Part shown: positions 1 through 8,550 of the stretch, piece by piece
Position numbering within the stretch: position 1 is the stretch's first letter
Layout of the letters: each line of letters starts with the position of its first letter
Source of the DNA: an uncultured Paracoccaceae bacterium
GTDB lineage: Bacteria; Pseudomonadota; Alphaproteobacteria; Rhodobacterales; Rhodobacteraceae
NCBI GenBank assembly: GCA_947499635.1
Contig: CANMPD010000019.1
Coordinates: 1 to 56,499 of the forward strand
Direction of reading: 5' to 3'
DNA: 56,499 nucleotides
Notes under the pieces: model-generated
Database searches by the model: none
The model's input: the letters and a program-made list of their open reading frames with translations, nothing else
Told to the model about the DNA's origin: nothing
Program-made: the position numbers and the translations under genes

Positions 1-751
1 GGGGCTGGATGTTCCCGTTTCGGATTTCTCGACCCTCTCGCGGAGAGGTGCGGGGCTCAGCATGCCAGGAAAATCTAAAGCCCAAAGGGCCGGCCCAATC
101 GAATTAGTTGTGGATAGTACGGGTCTGAAGACATTTGGTGAAGGCGAATGGTTGCAGAACAAGCATAAAACAAAGGCCAAATGTAAGTCGTGGCACAAGC
201 TGCACCTTGGACTGGATATCACAACTGGAGATATCGTTTGCTCCGATTTGACAAAAGACGACGTGAGCGACCCAACTGCTTTGTCCGAACTTCTCGATCA
301 AATTGACGCTCCTGTTAGCCGCTTTTTGGCGAATGGTGCCTATGATGGCGATCCTACCAGCGATCTGCTTGTGGACCGTTTTGGTGTAGCGATAGAGATT
401 GTAATCCCGCCTCCGATCACGACCGTTCTCAGCCTCGATTTTGCCCGTGATCCAACGCCCCGAGATAAACACATTGCGGAGATTCGAGACAAGGGGCGGC
501 TAGCATGGTAAGTTAGCAGCGGCTACAATCACCGGAGCCGAGGCGAAGTACAAATGAGCCGCTGGAAGATGGTCATCGGCCCCAAACTGGAAGCTCGGAA
601 CTTTCCGAACCAAAAAACTGAAGCCCGGATTGGGACAAACATTCTCAACAAAATAAACGGGCTTGGCCGTGCCAAATACGAGGCTGTAGCATGACCTAAA
701 TCAAGGGAAAGGGCACTTGCGACTACAGATGCCTCCCTGCAACAAGGCCTC
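1..751 (+). mobile_element. IS5-family insertion sequence, 5' end outside the window
   Basis: This is the right-hand part of an IS5-family element of the IS903-like type. The transposase frame is already open at base 2, so the left inverted repeat and the N-terminal coding part lie outside the window. The right boundary is inferred: ctgcaacaaggcct near 738-751 reads on the other strand as a GGCCTTGTTGCAG-type end resembling terminal repeats of this group, and vapC-related sequence resumes just beyond. A second, damaged and inverted copy closes the window at 56283-56499. Confidence 0.75.
2..694 (+). pseudogene. IS5-family DDE transposase, 5'-partial, ochre stop
   Basis: The frame runs from base 2 to TGA at 692-694 but is broken by TAA at 509-511. 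The second IS copy has CAA (Gln) at this codon, so the stop is a C-to-T change. Before the stop come the VSDFSTLSRR segment of the N-terminal region, the first catalytic Asp (VVDSTGLK) and the second (GAYDG). After it comes the IS5 signature Y-(2)-R-(3)-E-(6)-K, starting at YNHRSRGE, with the catalytic Glu. The nonsense codon therefore separates Glu from the two Asp residues, and the product should be inactive unless the stop is read through. Confidence 0.9.
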
Positions 752-763
752 GACCAAGGCTCA

Positions 764-1194
764 TCAATCTAACCCTGTGTCGCTCTGAAATTGCTCTGAC
801 CATGGGTCAATCACTTCGACACCCATCAATTCAAACGGGCGACGATCCCGAGTCGCAACATGGCTGCGATCAGCCCATCCATATCTTTGACTGTATCTTT
901 GCCATTCTTCTGCTGGACAGGGGCAATGTTCGTGCCGAACATAAGCGCTGCTTTGGAATCGAACGGAAGAATACGCCCAGAAAAATCCACCTCAAAAAGC
1001 TCGGTGATACCGCGATGTAACTGTACTCGGCGTTTCCCGTCCGGCATGGCCCAAAGCCCATACTCCATTTCCGCTTGATTAATCGTCGTCACAAACAAAT
1101 CAGCAGGGATTTGTTGGTTAAGCCACTCGATCACCAAAGGACCGGGCTTGGGCTTGAAAGGTTCAGAGAGAACCATTGTATCAACAATAATCAT
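764..1194 (-). pseudogene. vapC: VapC/FitB-type PIN-domain toxin, frameshifted at the C-terminus
   Basis: The first ~118 residues form a PIN-domain ribonuclease of the VapC/FitB family: start MIIVDTMVLSE with the first acidic residue, AEMEYGL with the conserved Glu, and KDMDGLIAAM with the third acid. Translation ends early at LGIVARLN (stop 826-828). In the next frame the expected family ending continues as FELMGVEVIDPWS to a stop at 764-766. The join lacks the usual TRN-x2-D segment that carries the fourth acidic residue, so a short out-of-frame deletion has removed it. The gene overlaps vapB by ATGA. The product is probably inactive. Confidence 0.82.
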
Positions 1195-1430
1195 TCGAAG
1201 CTCACCGGATCGCTGGCGGTCTCGTTGCGTTCAAACTGGAAATCCTGTTTGACAATACCGCTGTATTTTCTAACCAGCTTTGATCCAAAGCCGTCGCCGC
1301 CCTGAGTCTTGATATGCTGAGCGATCAAATGCCGAACCTCTGCCTCCGCGCTCCTGTCGTTGGACGCGGCTACACGTGTCAGAGCGGCATACTCTGGATC
1401 GGGGATATTGCGAACGGTCATTTGGCCCAT
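1191..1430 (-). CDS. vapB: VapB/FitA-type antitoxin
   Basis: This 79-residue protein starts MGQMTVRNIPD, a ribbon-helix-helix N-terminus typical of FitA/VapB antitoxins that bind their own promoter as dimers. The RHH part covers about residues 1-45 and the tail should wrap the toxin. AAAGGAGC lies 7 bases before the ATG. The stop overlaps the vapC start (ATGA), the usual translational coupling of type II toxin-antitoxin pairs. The antitoxin looks intact while its toxin is broken. Confidence 0.85.
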   Translation of the reverse strand: MGQMTVRNIPDPEYAALTRVAASNDRSAEAEVRHLIAQHIKTQGGDGFGSKLVRKYSGIVKQDFQFERNETASDPVSFE

Positions 1431-1462
1431 AGTTCAAGCTCCTTTGCAACATTAATGATAGC

Positions 1463-1488
1463 AAAAAATAGCCCCGCCGAAGCGGGGC
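1463..1488 (-). terminator. Rho-independent terminator upstream of vapB
   Basis: On the - strand a perfect 7-bp GC stem (GCCCCGC / GCGGGGC) with a 4-base loop is followed by TATTTTTT. It would stop transcription coming from 1489-1816 just before the vapB ribosome-binding site and so isolate the toxin-antitoxin operon. Confidence 0.8.
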
Positions 1489-1816
1489 CAGTTGATTCCG
1501 TCACCACAAAGGAAAACACGTTGTCCAGGAGCGCAAACCGTGTACCTGGGAAAATCTCGGTCAAATCAGCGCAGATCGCTCCGGCTTTGGCCGGATGCCG
1601 GCGCGCCCACGCGGATTGACAGCCCAGCCGTCTCCAACGCGCTCTATACTTGCGTCTGGGCCGTGCTGGTCAATGAACGTCACATCAGTTTGCGCTTTGC
1701 GGCAGAGGTGAAAATCATTTGCTAATCCGCCATTTGGCTGACGGCACCAAAGACGGGGCGCGCGCCCGTATTCTGGGCAGCGCACTGCGAGATAAGGGTG
1801 TAGGTGGACTGTGAAA
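1489..1816. other. Unassigned stretch between terminator and Tn3 remnant
   Basis: No gene is convincing here. A + strand segment near 1740-1812 reads DGTKDGARARILGSALRDKG before a stop, which looks protein-like but has no recognisable start or family. The position beside a Tn3 transposase remnant suggests transposon debris. Confidence 0.3.
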
Positions 1817-2383
1817 TCAGGTATTGAATTCCTCCAGTTCTCCAAGGCGCAGGAACAATTCGTACGCCCGCACACGGTCCCGCATGGCTTCCGTGCGGCC
1901 TTTGTTCGATGACGCCGCAGCTTGCAGGTGATGGTAGGCGGTATGGCGTTCGGCCAGCGGATGATCGCAGATCAGGTTCTGACGTATTTTGTCGCCGATC
2001 ATGCCACGTAGGTTCTTGGGCGCGGCGGCAGGGTCGAAGAGGAAGAGTCGTCTTGATGGCAAGTCGCGGATGCGCGGCACAAACTGGTAGCCGAGCAAGG
2101 AGGTCAGGGCAAATGTGTGATCGGTGAAGTCGCCAGTGTCCGCATATTGCTCTTTGATTTTCCTGCCTGCATCTGTGGTGAGCAGGCCATCTAGAATGAA
2201 TGGCACTTCGTTCACGGTGGCAGGGATTTTCTGGGAGGCGAACGGCCCGAACTGATCGGACACATGCGTATAGGCTGTGATGTCCGGATCATTGCCGTAT
2301 TTTGCATTGATCAGGTTCATGGCTTCGCCCTGCCGCGTGGTCGGAAAGAATTGCCCGTCACTGGAAGCAGTTTCGCCAAGACC
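1817..2383 (-). pseudogene. tnpA: Tn3-family TnpA transposase fragment
   Basis: The open frame upstream of the internal ATG at 2320 reads TASSDGQFFPTTRQGEA and continues NLINAKYGNDPDITAYTHVS, DQFGPF, IPATVNEVPFILDGLL, GDFTDHTFALTSLLGYQF, PRIRDLPSRRLFLF and KNLRGMIGDKIRQNL, the catalytic core of Tn3-family TnpA. TnpA is normally close to 1000 residues; only about 140 homologous residues remain. After GDKIRQNL the similarity stops and an unrelated ~50-residue tail with HPLAERHTAYHHLQ follows to the stop at 1817, which marks a deletion or recombination joint. A stop at 2384-2386 closes the frame upstream. No Tn3 inverted repeats or resolvase were seen. Confidence 0.8.
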
Positions 2384-2391
2384 TCAGAGAC

Positions 2392-2601
2392 GTGCCATCG
2401 GCAAATCACATTGGTTACCCAGGTGAAGGCGGAGACCGCGGGGCCGCTGGCCGTCGTGGACAGCCTGGCATGAAAGGTGCTTCTGGTTCGCAAGGCATGG
2501 CACCCTCAGACACAAGTTCTGAAGATTTTGCTCAGGTTCTCCTGATGGACCGGGCGCCCTTTGCGCAATTCGCGCTCGCGAACCAAGTATTGAGCAACTA
2601 A
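2392..2601 (+). CDS. Collagen-like Gly-X-Y protein, probably the truncated 3' end
   Basis: From a GTG at 2392 the frame encodes 69 residues. Starting at GYP, nine consecutive Gly-X-Y triplets follow (GYP GEG GDR GAA GRR, then GQP GMK GAS GSQ), the repeat that defines collagen-like proteins, then a 35-residue non-repetitive tail ending ALANQVLSN. Glycine at every third position over this length is very unlikely by chance. A strong hairpin lies 7 bases after the stop, as expected at a true 3' end. No convincing start or ribosome-binding site is visible and the Tn3 remnant abuts upstream, so the gene was probably cut by transposition. Function is unknown. Confidence 0.5.
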   Translation: MPSANHIGYPGEGGDRGAAGRRGQPGMKGASGSQGMAPSDTSSEDFAQVLLMDRAPFAQFALANQVLSN

Positions 2602-2608
2602 GCATAAG

Positions 2609-2632
2609 AAGCGGCCCCGATTGGGGCCGCTT
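2609..2632 (+). terminator. Hairpin after the collagen-like frame
   Basis: AAGCGGCCCC-gatt-GGGGCCGCTT is a perfect 10-bp inverted repeat with a 4-base loop. No T-run follows on the + strand, so it may be a weak or Rho-assisted terminator. It sits 7 bases after the stop at 2601. Confidence 0.55.
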
Positions 2633-2707
2633 CAGACTGCTGACAAAGCTATGGCCGTTATGGCTGGCTAAAAACACCTGACGGATTTTTTCGGATGACC
2701 GCTAAGA

Positions 2708-4249
2708 GCCTATTCTGTTGAAAAACTCCTGTTGATTTGGAGCCACCTGCCTGATTCAATTTCCTCATTGTGATGGGGGATTGTTGAGATGTTGGGACCA
2801 AGGCAAGAAGCACAACAAGCTCTGTTTTATGACTTCTCTATCGAGGATCATGTTCCTGCGGATCATATCTTGCGGACAACCGACGGTATCATTGATCTAT
2901 CAGGGGTGCGTGCGCACTTGGCTTAGTTCTATAGCCCAACTGATCGTCCTTCGATTGATCCTGAGCTCATGATGCGCATGTTGTTGGTTGGCTACATCAT
3001 GGGCATTCGTTCTGAACGGCGGCTTTGCGAAGAGGTGCATCTCAACCTAGCCTATCGCTGGTTTTGCAAGTTGGATTTGAACGACAACATTCCAGATCAC
3101 TCAACTTTTTCCAAGAACCGCCACGGTCGGTTCCGCGACAGTGATTTGCTGCGGCACGTGTTTGAAAGTGTTGTGGCGCAGTGCATTGAAGCTGGCCTTG
3201 CAAGTGGTCAGAGATACGCGGCGGATGCGAGTATCATAGCAGCGGATTCCAACCGACAGCAATCAACGCCAAAGGCAGATTGGAACCCCGAAGCGATTAA
3301 CCCGGAAGAAGCCCCACGAGCAGTTCGGGAATATTTGGAAACACTGGATGACGCCGCTTTTGGCGCAGCAAGCCCTGTAATCCCCAAGTTCATCTCGCAC
3401 TCAGATCCAGCTTCGCAATGGAACGGCGCACGCGGTGGCCCTGCGTATTTTGCCTATTCCACGAACTATTTAATCGACACGGATAACGCAGTTATTCTGG
3501 ATGTCGAGCCAACGAGATCCATCCGCCAAGCGGAGGTGGACGCTGTCAAAACCATGATTGATCGCGTTCAAAGGGTGCATGATTTAAAGCCTGAACGTTT
3601 GATAGCTGACACGGCTTACGGCTCTGGTCCGATGCTGGATTGATTGGTTCAAAAACGCGGAATCGCGCCGCATATCCCTGTCATTGACAAATCTGGCCGC
3701 AAGGATGGTACGTTTGAACGGGTCGATTTCACATTTGATGCTGAGAATGATCTCTATATCTGCCCGGGCGGCAAAGAGCTGAAGCAATATAGACGCGCAT
3801 TCACGAAGCCAAGACCGGGCCCCAATAAAGATGCAACCATCCGCTACCGTGCCCGGAAACCTGATTGTGAGGCCTGCTCGCTAAAACAACGCTGCACACC
3901 CAAAGAGCCACAACGAAAAGTTACGCGTTCAATCTATGAACCCTCCCGCGATATCGCCCGAGCCTTATCGCAAACAGAGCAATATTCCATCTACCGAAAG
4001 CTACGCAAAAAGGTCGAAATGTCGTTTGCCCACCTAAAACGCATTCACGGATTAGGTCGGCTTCGATTGCGTGGGCCAAGTGGTGCTCATGATGAATTTA
4101 TACTCGCCGCCACCGCCCAGAACCTCAAAAAATTAGCTAAACTAGCTCCAAACCCAGTTCCGGCCAGCACCGCTCAGTAAAATCATGGCGGAAACCATTC
4201 CTCATGTGATATAGGCCTAGAAAACCATGAGTTTTTCAACAGAATAAGC
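2708..4249 (+). mobile_element. IS1182-family insertion sequence, both ends present
   Basis: The terminal repeats match in 20 of 21 positions: the left end at 2708-2728 (core TATTCTGTTGAAAAACTC) and its inverted copy at 4229-4249. They enclose one transposase frame of 464 codons. The exact outer ends and target duplication cannot be fixed from sequence alone. The element is whole in length but its transposase carries two nonsense codons. Confidence 0.88.
2789..4180 (+). pseudogene. IS1182-family transposase with two in-frame stops
   Basis: One frame from ATG 2789 to TAA 4180 would encode 463 residues, the normal length of IS1182-family transposases. It shows the N-terminal YDFSIEDHVPADHILR segment, IPDHSTFSKNRHGRF, YAADASIIAADS with a catalytic Asp, RLIADTAYGSGPMLD, the cysteine-bearing CEACSLKQRCTP and the C-terminal KKVEMSFAHLKRIHGLGRLR. 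TAG at 2924-2926 and TGA at 3641-3643 (probably Trp originally) interrupt it. No frameshift is seen, so decay is recent. It is unlikely to act without a trans-acting relative. Confidence 0.9.
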
Positions 4250-4645
4250 CCATCCCGGTCATTGCGGTCTCACGCTGCGCACGCACTGCACGAAAGTTTC
4301 CGCAAGCGCATAAGGTCCGACGCTGCCCGGCGGCGGAGAAACCGGTCATTGAAGCACTGCACAGCGAGGTGACGATCGTTACAGGCGGCGCAACCTAGCC
4401 GACATTCAGATTTCTGCCTTTGCTGACTGAGCATTATTTCATCTGAACAGTAAGGACATTTCTGGGGCATAGCGATGTTCGCTACAATGTCTCATCAACT
4501 GCCGGACTGTCTGTCCCGTGCTGAAATGATTCTGAGCGTAAACTCGCGTAACATGGGAAAAAACTATTCACTCTGAAAGTAGCTTGATACATAGATCTCC
4601 CACATTTTGAATGTTGATCATAATTGTTTGAGAATTGATATATTG
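4250..4645. other. Intergenic region between IS1182 and the LysR gene
   Basis: No supported gene. A 66-codon reverse frame at 4270-4470 begins MPQKCPYCSDEI and has five cysteines, but there is no family match, ribosome-binding site or coding trend. The AT-rich part at 4540-4645 probably carries the promoter of the LysR gene. Confidence 0.4.
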
Positions 4646-5572
4646 ATGTCGATAGAAAAGATTCCACCTTTGAATGCATTGCGTGCATTCGATACTGTAT
4701 CTCGTTTGGGCAGTATATCGCAGGCATCAACAGCACTGAATGTCTCTGCTTCCTCTATCAGCCAGCATATCACGAGCCTTGAAACCTACCTCAATGCTCC
4801 GTTGTTCGAGCGTAAATCCAACAGGCTTGTACTCACTCAGGAAGGCGAGAAGTACTCCAACAGCATTCGACCGGCTTTTGACCTGATCAGCCAGGCCACC
4901 TACGATCTGACCAATACCGCAGAAGAAGGGCCGTTGCGCGTGAGTGTAATTCCGTCTTTGGCCCATGGTTGGTTGCTCGGCCAGCTTGAAGCGTTTGAGG
5001 CGCAGTCACCTACAGTCCAGCTAAGCATTGTCTCGTCATCAGGGCTGGTGAACTTTGACAAAGAGGACGTGGATGTTGCTATCAGATACGGTGCCGGGAG
5101 CTACGATGACGCAGACAGTCAGCTTATTTTGAAGGATTTTGTCGCGCCGGTTTGTACACCTGATTTCGCGCGCTCGATTCAAATACCGGCGGATATTGTC
5201 AACTTGCGGCGTGCGCACGCATCAGGAACAAATCCTCTAGTTGTCACAAAGTGGGTCGATTGGGCGGCCCATTTTTTACAAGCCAAAGATTCTCAGATAC
5301 TTGACGATGGCAAGGGTCCAATTTTTGACGACGCAATGGCGCTTCTCAGCTCTGTCCTGCAAGGAAGGTGCGTTGGGTTGGCGAGATACTCTCTTGCAAA
5401 GAAATATCTGGATGAAGGTGTGCTTGTTGCACCAGTTGGTTCCTGGGTGCCAGCAAAGGGAGGATACTATGTGCTGACGCCCAAACGGCGCACTCCAAAG
5501 TTGGCGGCCAAGAAGTTTCGTAGGTGGATCAAAAAGCACATAGTTGACGATATCGGTATACCGTTTAAGTGA
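4646..5572 (+). CDS. LysR-family transcriptional regulator, GcvA-like
   Basis: This 308-residue LysR regulator has an N-terminal winged helix-turn-helix (LNALRAFDTVSRLGS, ASSISQHITSLE) and a periplasmic-binding-like effector domain from about residue 90. PPLNALRAFD and the spacing are typical of the GcvA branch. The ATG at 4646 is preferred because the frame from the earlier ATG at 4607 adds 13 residues that do not belong to the family fold. It runs toward the 9747-5618 operon and ends 45 bases from it, so it is convergent with its likely target rather than divergent. The effector is unknown; a small amino acid or oxo acid from that operon is a guess. Confidence 0.85.
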   Translation: MSIEKIPPLNALRAFDTVSRLGSISQASTALNVSASSISQHITSLETYLNAPLFERKSNRLVLTQEGEKYSNSIRPAFDLISQATYDLTNTAEEGPLRVSVIPSLAHGWLLGQLEAFEAQSPTVQLSIVSSSGLVNFDKEDVDVAIRYGAGSYDDADSQLILKDFVAPVCTPDFARSIQIPADIVNLRRAHASGTNPLVVTKWVDWAAHFLQAKDSQILDDGKGPIFDDAMALLSSVLQGRCVGLARYSLAKKYLDEGVLVAPVGSWVPAKGGYYVLTPKRRTPKLAAKKFRRWIKKHIVDDIGIPFK

Positions 5573-5617
5573 GGCCCGGCGAACTTTCAGGAAGAGGATT
5601 GTCGCGGGGCCCGCTCG

Positions 5618-6637
5618 TCAGGCGCTCTTCTTGCCTAACGTGTCGAAATCAAATTCGGCTTCAATGCCAGCGCGCCAACTGACGACGCGGTTAATCCCAT
5701 CTTCAAAACTCATTTCGGGTTCCCAGCCCAGCATCGCCTTGGCTTTGTCGCAGCAGTAGATGAAGGGGTCAGGCGACACCAATCTCACGATGTTCGCGCT
5801 GCTAATATTTTTCGGCTCCTGTTGCGATCCCATTTCTTTCTGAATAATGTCGACGATCTCCTTTACAGGGATCATTCTGCAACCAGAAATATTGAAGGAT
5901 TCCTGGTCTAGATCAGATTCAACAGCCATTACGTTGGCGCGGGCGACATCGCCACCATAGACGAAATCCTTGGTCTCAAAGCCGCCATCGAAATATGATG
6001 GAGCTTCACCGCGATTGATCTGGTCAATCACCCCAAGAATGTAGCGAGCGTTGGCGGCACGGCTATGCATATGCTCGCCATAAACAGTTGAGTAACGCAG
6101 TGCCACGACCTTCAAGTCTGAGATTGAGGAATAGTGTTCACAGAGTTTTTCGCCGATCAGCTTTGATGCGCCGTAGATAACTGCTGCGCTGTTCACGCCT
6201 TTCGATCCGAGTGGCATACCTTCTGTCACCGACCCCGAAACGGCATAGCCATACACTCCTGTTGAGGATGAAAACACCGCATTCGAAACCCCAGCTTCAA
6301 CCGCAGCCGAGAGCAGATTGTCCATTCCAATGAGGTTTATGTCCAGTGTGCGGCGAGGATCTTCTTTAGTAAACCGGCTCATGCAGGCAGCCAAGACAAA
6401 CAGCCCATCGACACCACGCATAGCTTCTGCGCAATCATCGCGGCTTAGAATACTACCGTTGTGGATCTTGACCTCAGGAATTGCTCCCAATGCATTGACC
6501 GTATGAGGCTCGGAAAATGCGCTGTTGTCCAAAATGCGAATTTCGCGAGCGCCTTTTCTCAACAGTTCTTGGACGATATGCCATCCGACAAGCCCAAGAC
6601 CGCCGCCGAGAAGAAAAGTTCTGTCTTTAATGACCAT
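5618..6637 (-). CDS. NAD-dependent epimerase/dehydratase (extended SDR)
   Basis: The 339-residue protein is an extended short-chain dehydrogenase/reductase. The Rossmann glycine motif is at the N-terminus (LLGGGLGLVGWHIVQEL), an acidic residue follows in IRILDNS, and the catalytic Tyr-X3-Lys is in IYGASKLIGEKL with a Ser-rich strand (VFSSSTGVYG) before it. This is the UDP-glucose 4-epimerase-like family, but the substrate cannot be read from sequence: a nucleotide sugar or a hydroxy/oxo acid derivative are both possible. It is the last gene of the four-gene operon and its ATG overlaps the stop of the transporter by one base (TAATG). Confidence 0.85.
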   Translation of the reverse strand: MVIKDRTFLLGGGLGLVGWHIVQELLRKGAREIRILDNSAFSEPHTVNALGAIPEVKIHNGSILSRDDCAEAMRGVDGLFVLAACMSRFTKEDPRRTLDINLIGMDNLLSAAVEAGVSNAVFSSSTGVYGYAVSGSVTEGMPLGSKGVNSAAVIYGASKLIGEKLCEHYSSISDLKVVALRYSTVYGEHMHSRAANARYILGVIDQINRGEAPSYFDGGFETKDFVYGGDVARANVMAVESDLDQESFNISGCRMIPVKEIVDIIQKEMGSQQEPKNISSANIVRLVSPDPFIYCCDKAKAMLGWEPEMSFEDGINRVVSWRAGIEAEFDFDTLGKKSA

Positions 6638-7560
6638 TATGTGCTCCGATCATTGATTGTTTTCCGAAAGCTCAACTTAGGAAGAATGCGCCAACCAAGG
6701 TTGACGCCGAGGGTGGCAGCAAAGATCAGCACCACTCCGATCAGCTGCACCCAATTGAACAAAAAACCATAGAAGATGTAGTCCGTGACGATGGTGACGA
6801 TGGGGTAGATGAACGACAGCACTGCGATTGAATAGGAAGGAAGTCGTTGATAGGCAGAATAGTTCAAGCTGTACATGACGCCTGTGTTCACCACGCCGAG
6901 GGTCAGTAGGAAGATCCACGCACCCTCGCCAAGGGTCAGCTCTGAGAGCTGGGTAAATGGCAACAACAGAACGACGCCAAGCGACGTTTGCAAAAGCGCA
7001 ATTTTGATGCCCGAAGCGCTGCGCACATATTTCACGATGAGCGTGGAAGCTGAGTACATCAGGGCCGCGATAAGAGCATACAGGATGCCCAAGGCTTTGC
7101 TCGCTTCCATATGCAGCGAGTCAAAGCTGATTTCGACGACCAAGAGCATACCGATGAAGGCCAGAACAGTCCACGCGATGGAATGGCCCGTAAGCCGCTC
7201 TGAAAAGAGAAATGCCCCGACAAGGATGATGACGAAAGGCTTGATGTGGTAGACTACTGTGCCCAACGATAGGGAAATCGTCTGGTAGGACATGAACAGG
7301 AGGAGCCAGTTATAGACCAGACAAGCGCCACCGATACCTATCAGTATCCAATCTTTGCGCGTGATGCCGCGCAAAGAGAGATCGCCTGTCACCAGTGAGA
7401 TCAGAATCAGGCTAAGGGCTCCGATTAGGCACCGAAAGAAGACGATGTTCGTCGGCAATTGTCCGGATTCTACCACGAGTACGCCGATTGTCCCGGCGAT
7501 GCACATGGCGGAAATGAGTTGGACAACGCCAATTCGAAAACTGTGCTTATCAGGCGACAC
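6637..7560 (-). CDS. EamA/DMT-family transporter, probable exporter
   Basis: The 307-residue protein has ten predicted membrane helices in two EamA halves, as in RhtA/YdcZ-type drug/metabolite transporters. Motifs typical of the family include VYHIKPFVIILVGAFLFSER in the first half and SFIYPIVTIVTDYIFYGF in the second. Such proteins often export amino acids or related metabolites. Translation starts at GTG 7558-7560, inside the end of the preceding gene (11-base overlap), so the two are probably coupled. In this operon it most likely exports the product of the PanB-like and aminotransferase steps. Confidence 0.85.
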   Translation of the reverse strand: MSPDKHSFRIGVVQLISAMCIAGTIGVLVVESGQLPTNIVFFRCLIGALSLILISLVTGDLSLRGITRKDWILIGIGGACLVYNWLLLFMSYQTISLSLGTVVYHIKPFVIILVGAFLFSERLTGHSIAWTVLAFIGMLLVVEISFDSLHMEASKALGILYALIAALMYSASTLIVKYVRSASGIKIALLQTSLGVVLLLPFTQLSELTLGEGAWIFLLTLGVVNTGVMYSLNYSAYQRLPSYSIAVLSFIYPIVTIVTDYIFYGFLFNWVQLIGVVLIFAATLGVNLGWRILPKLSFRKTINDRST

Positions 7561-8536
7561 GGAGGCGTCTCCCCGACGAATACGCTGTCTCGCGCCATGG
7601 GTCAGTGCAGATCACTTGCCGCAAGTCTGTCTGGGTGAGCTTTGATACCGGCGAACGCGGGTAAGCCAGAGTAATGGCCTGCCGCATCAGCTCATACATC
7701 GAGGCGGTTAACGTCTCCTTGGTGTAGCATTCAGGGAAATCGGCTCTGGTCTTTGTTGCGGTATCCGGGAAGAAGCTGTTTTTGAAATCAGGCTTTATGA
7801 TCGAGTCCCAGACATTTAGAGACTGCCCGCCCCAATCCGACTGACCACTGAAGATGCTGTAAGACGGAATGCCGTGTAGAGATGGCCGACACAGGCATTG
7901 GTTCACAAATTCATTGACCCGTTCCAACACCAGACCGATGCTGCCAGCATCCCGGGCCATCCGTGCTTTGGCAAACAGATCCAAAGCCTCCTCGATGCTG
8001 TTGCCGACTGGACGGTTCTCGCCGTTTTGCGGGGTGTATCCGAGATGGCTAATGACCGGTATACCCGCGTTTGTAAGCGCGTTTACAATTTCAAAACGGT
8101 CGGGAGAGAATATCTCCAGCTTCACTGCATCCGCGCCAACGGCGACCATCTGGGAGGCGTTTTTAATCGCGTTTTCGGCATCTGCTGTCGATCCGTCGGG
8201 CATATCAGCCAGCACAAATGGGCGGATGTTTGCGGGGAAGCTCCGTGAGACCTCTTCTGCTACCTCTTTGGTGAGATCTTTCATTGTGTTGAAGAACTCA
8301 GCCTGAGCCGCCGGAGTTTCCAACGCAGTGGCGTTCTGTCCCATATGCGTCATCAGGTACGAATCCGAAATCATGATGCATTCCACCCGACAAGGCAGAC
8401 CTTCCTTGCGCAACTGCATCGCCGAGCTTGCGACGGCCGCGACTTCATAGTCGCGATACAGGTTGATTTTCAGGCGAGGGATCTCTCGGCCCTCCTTTGA
8501 CTGTTCAGCCAGAAATCCAAACAAGTTCTGAGACAT
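7550..8536 (-). CDS. PanB-like ketopantoate hydroxymethyltransferase family protein
   Basis: The 328-residue protein aligns with PanB, which adds a hydroxymethyl group from methylene-tetrahydrofolate to a 2-oxo acid. All residues known to bind metal or act in PanB can be placed: Asp58 (ISDSYLM, replacing VGDSLGM), Asp111 (LADMPDGS), Lys139 and Glu141 (VKLEI), His164 (VISHLGYTPQ) and Glu205 (LVLERV). It is longer than PanB (about 264) by some 80 C-terminal residues, and the signature around Asp58 is altered, so a different 2-oxo acid is likely. GGAGC precedes the ATG. Pantothenate synthesis is unlikely because no panC or panE lies nearby. Confidence 0.8.
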   Translation of the reverse strand: MSQNLFGFLAEQSKEGREIPRLKINLYRDYEVAAVASSAMQLRKEGLPCRVECIMISDSYLMTHMGQNATALETPAAQAEFFNTMKDLTKEVAEEVSRSFPANIRPFVLADMPDGSTADAENAIKNASQMVAVGADAVKLEIFSPDRFEIVNALTNAGIPVISHLGYTPQNGENRPVGNSIEEALDLFAKARMARDAGSIGLVLERVNEFVNQCLCRPSLHGIPSYSIFSGQSDWGGQSLNVWDSIIKPDFKNSFFPDTATKTRADFPECYTKETLTASMYELMRQAITLAYPRSPVSKLTQTDLRQVICTDPWRETAYSSGRRLRVA

Positions 8537-8550
8537 TTTCGTGCTCCAAA

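Noticed and set aside
1561-1875. 104-residue reverse frame next to the Tn3 remnant
   Set aside because: Composition is not protein-like and it overlaps the tnpA remnant tail in another frame.
4270-4470. 66-residue reverse frame with CPYC and CRLGCAAC
   Set aside because: It has cysteine pairs but no ribosome-binding site, family match or operon context; not supported as a gene.
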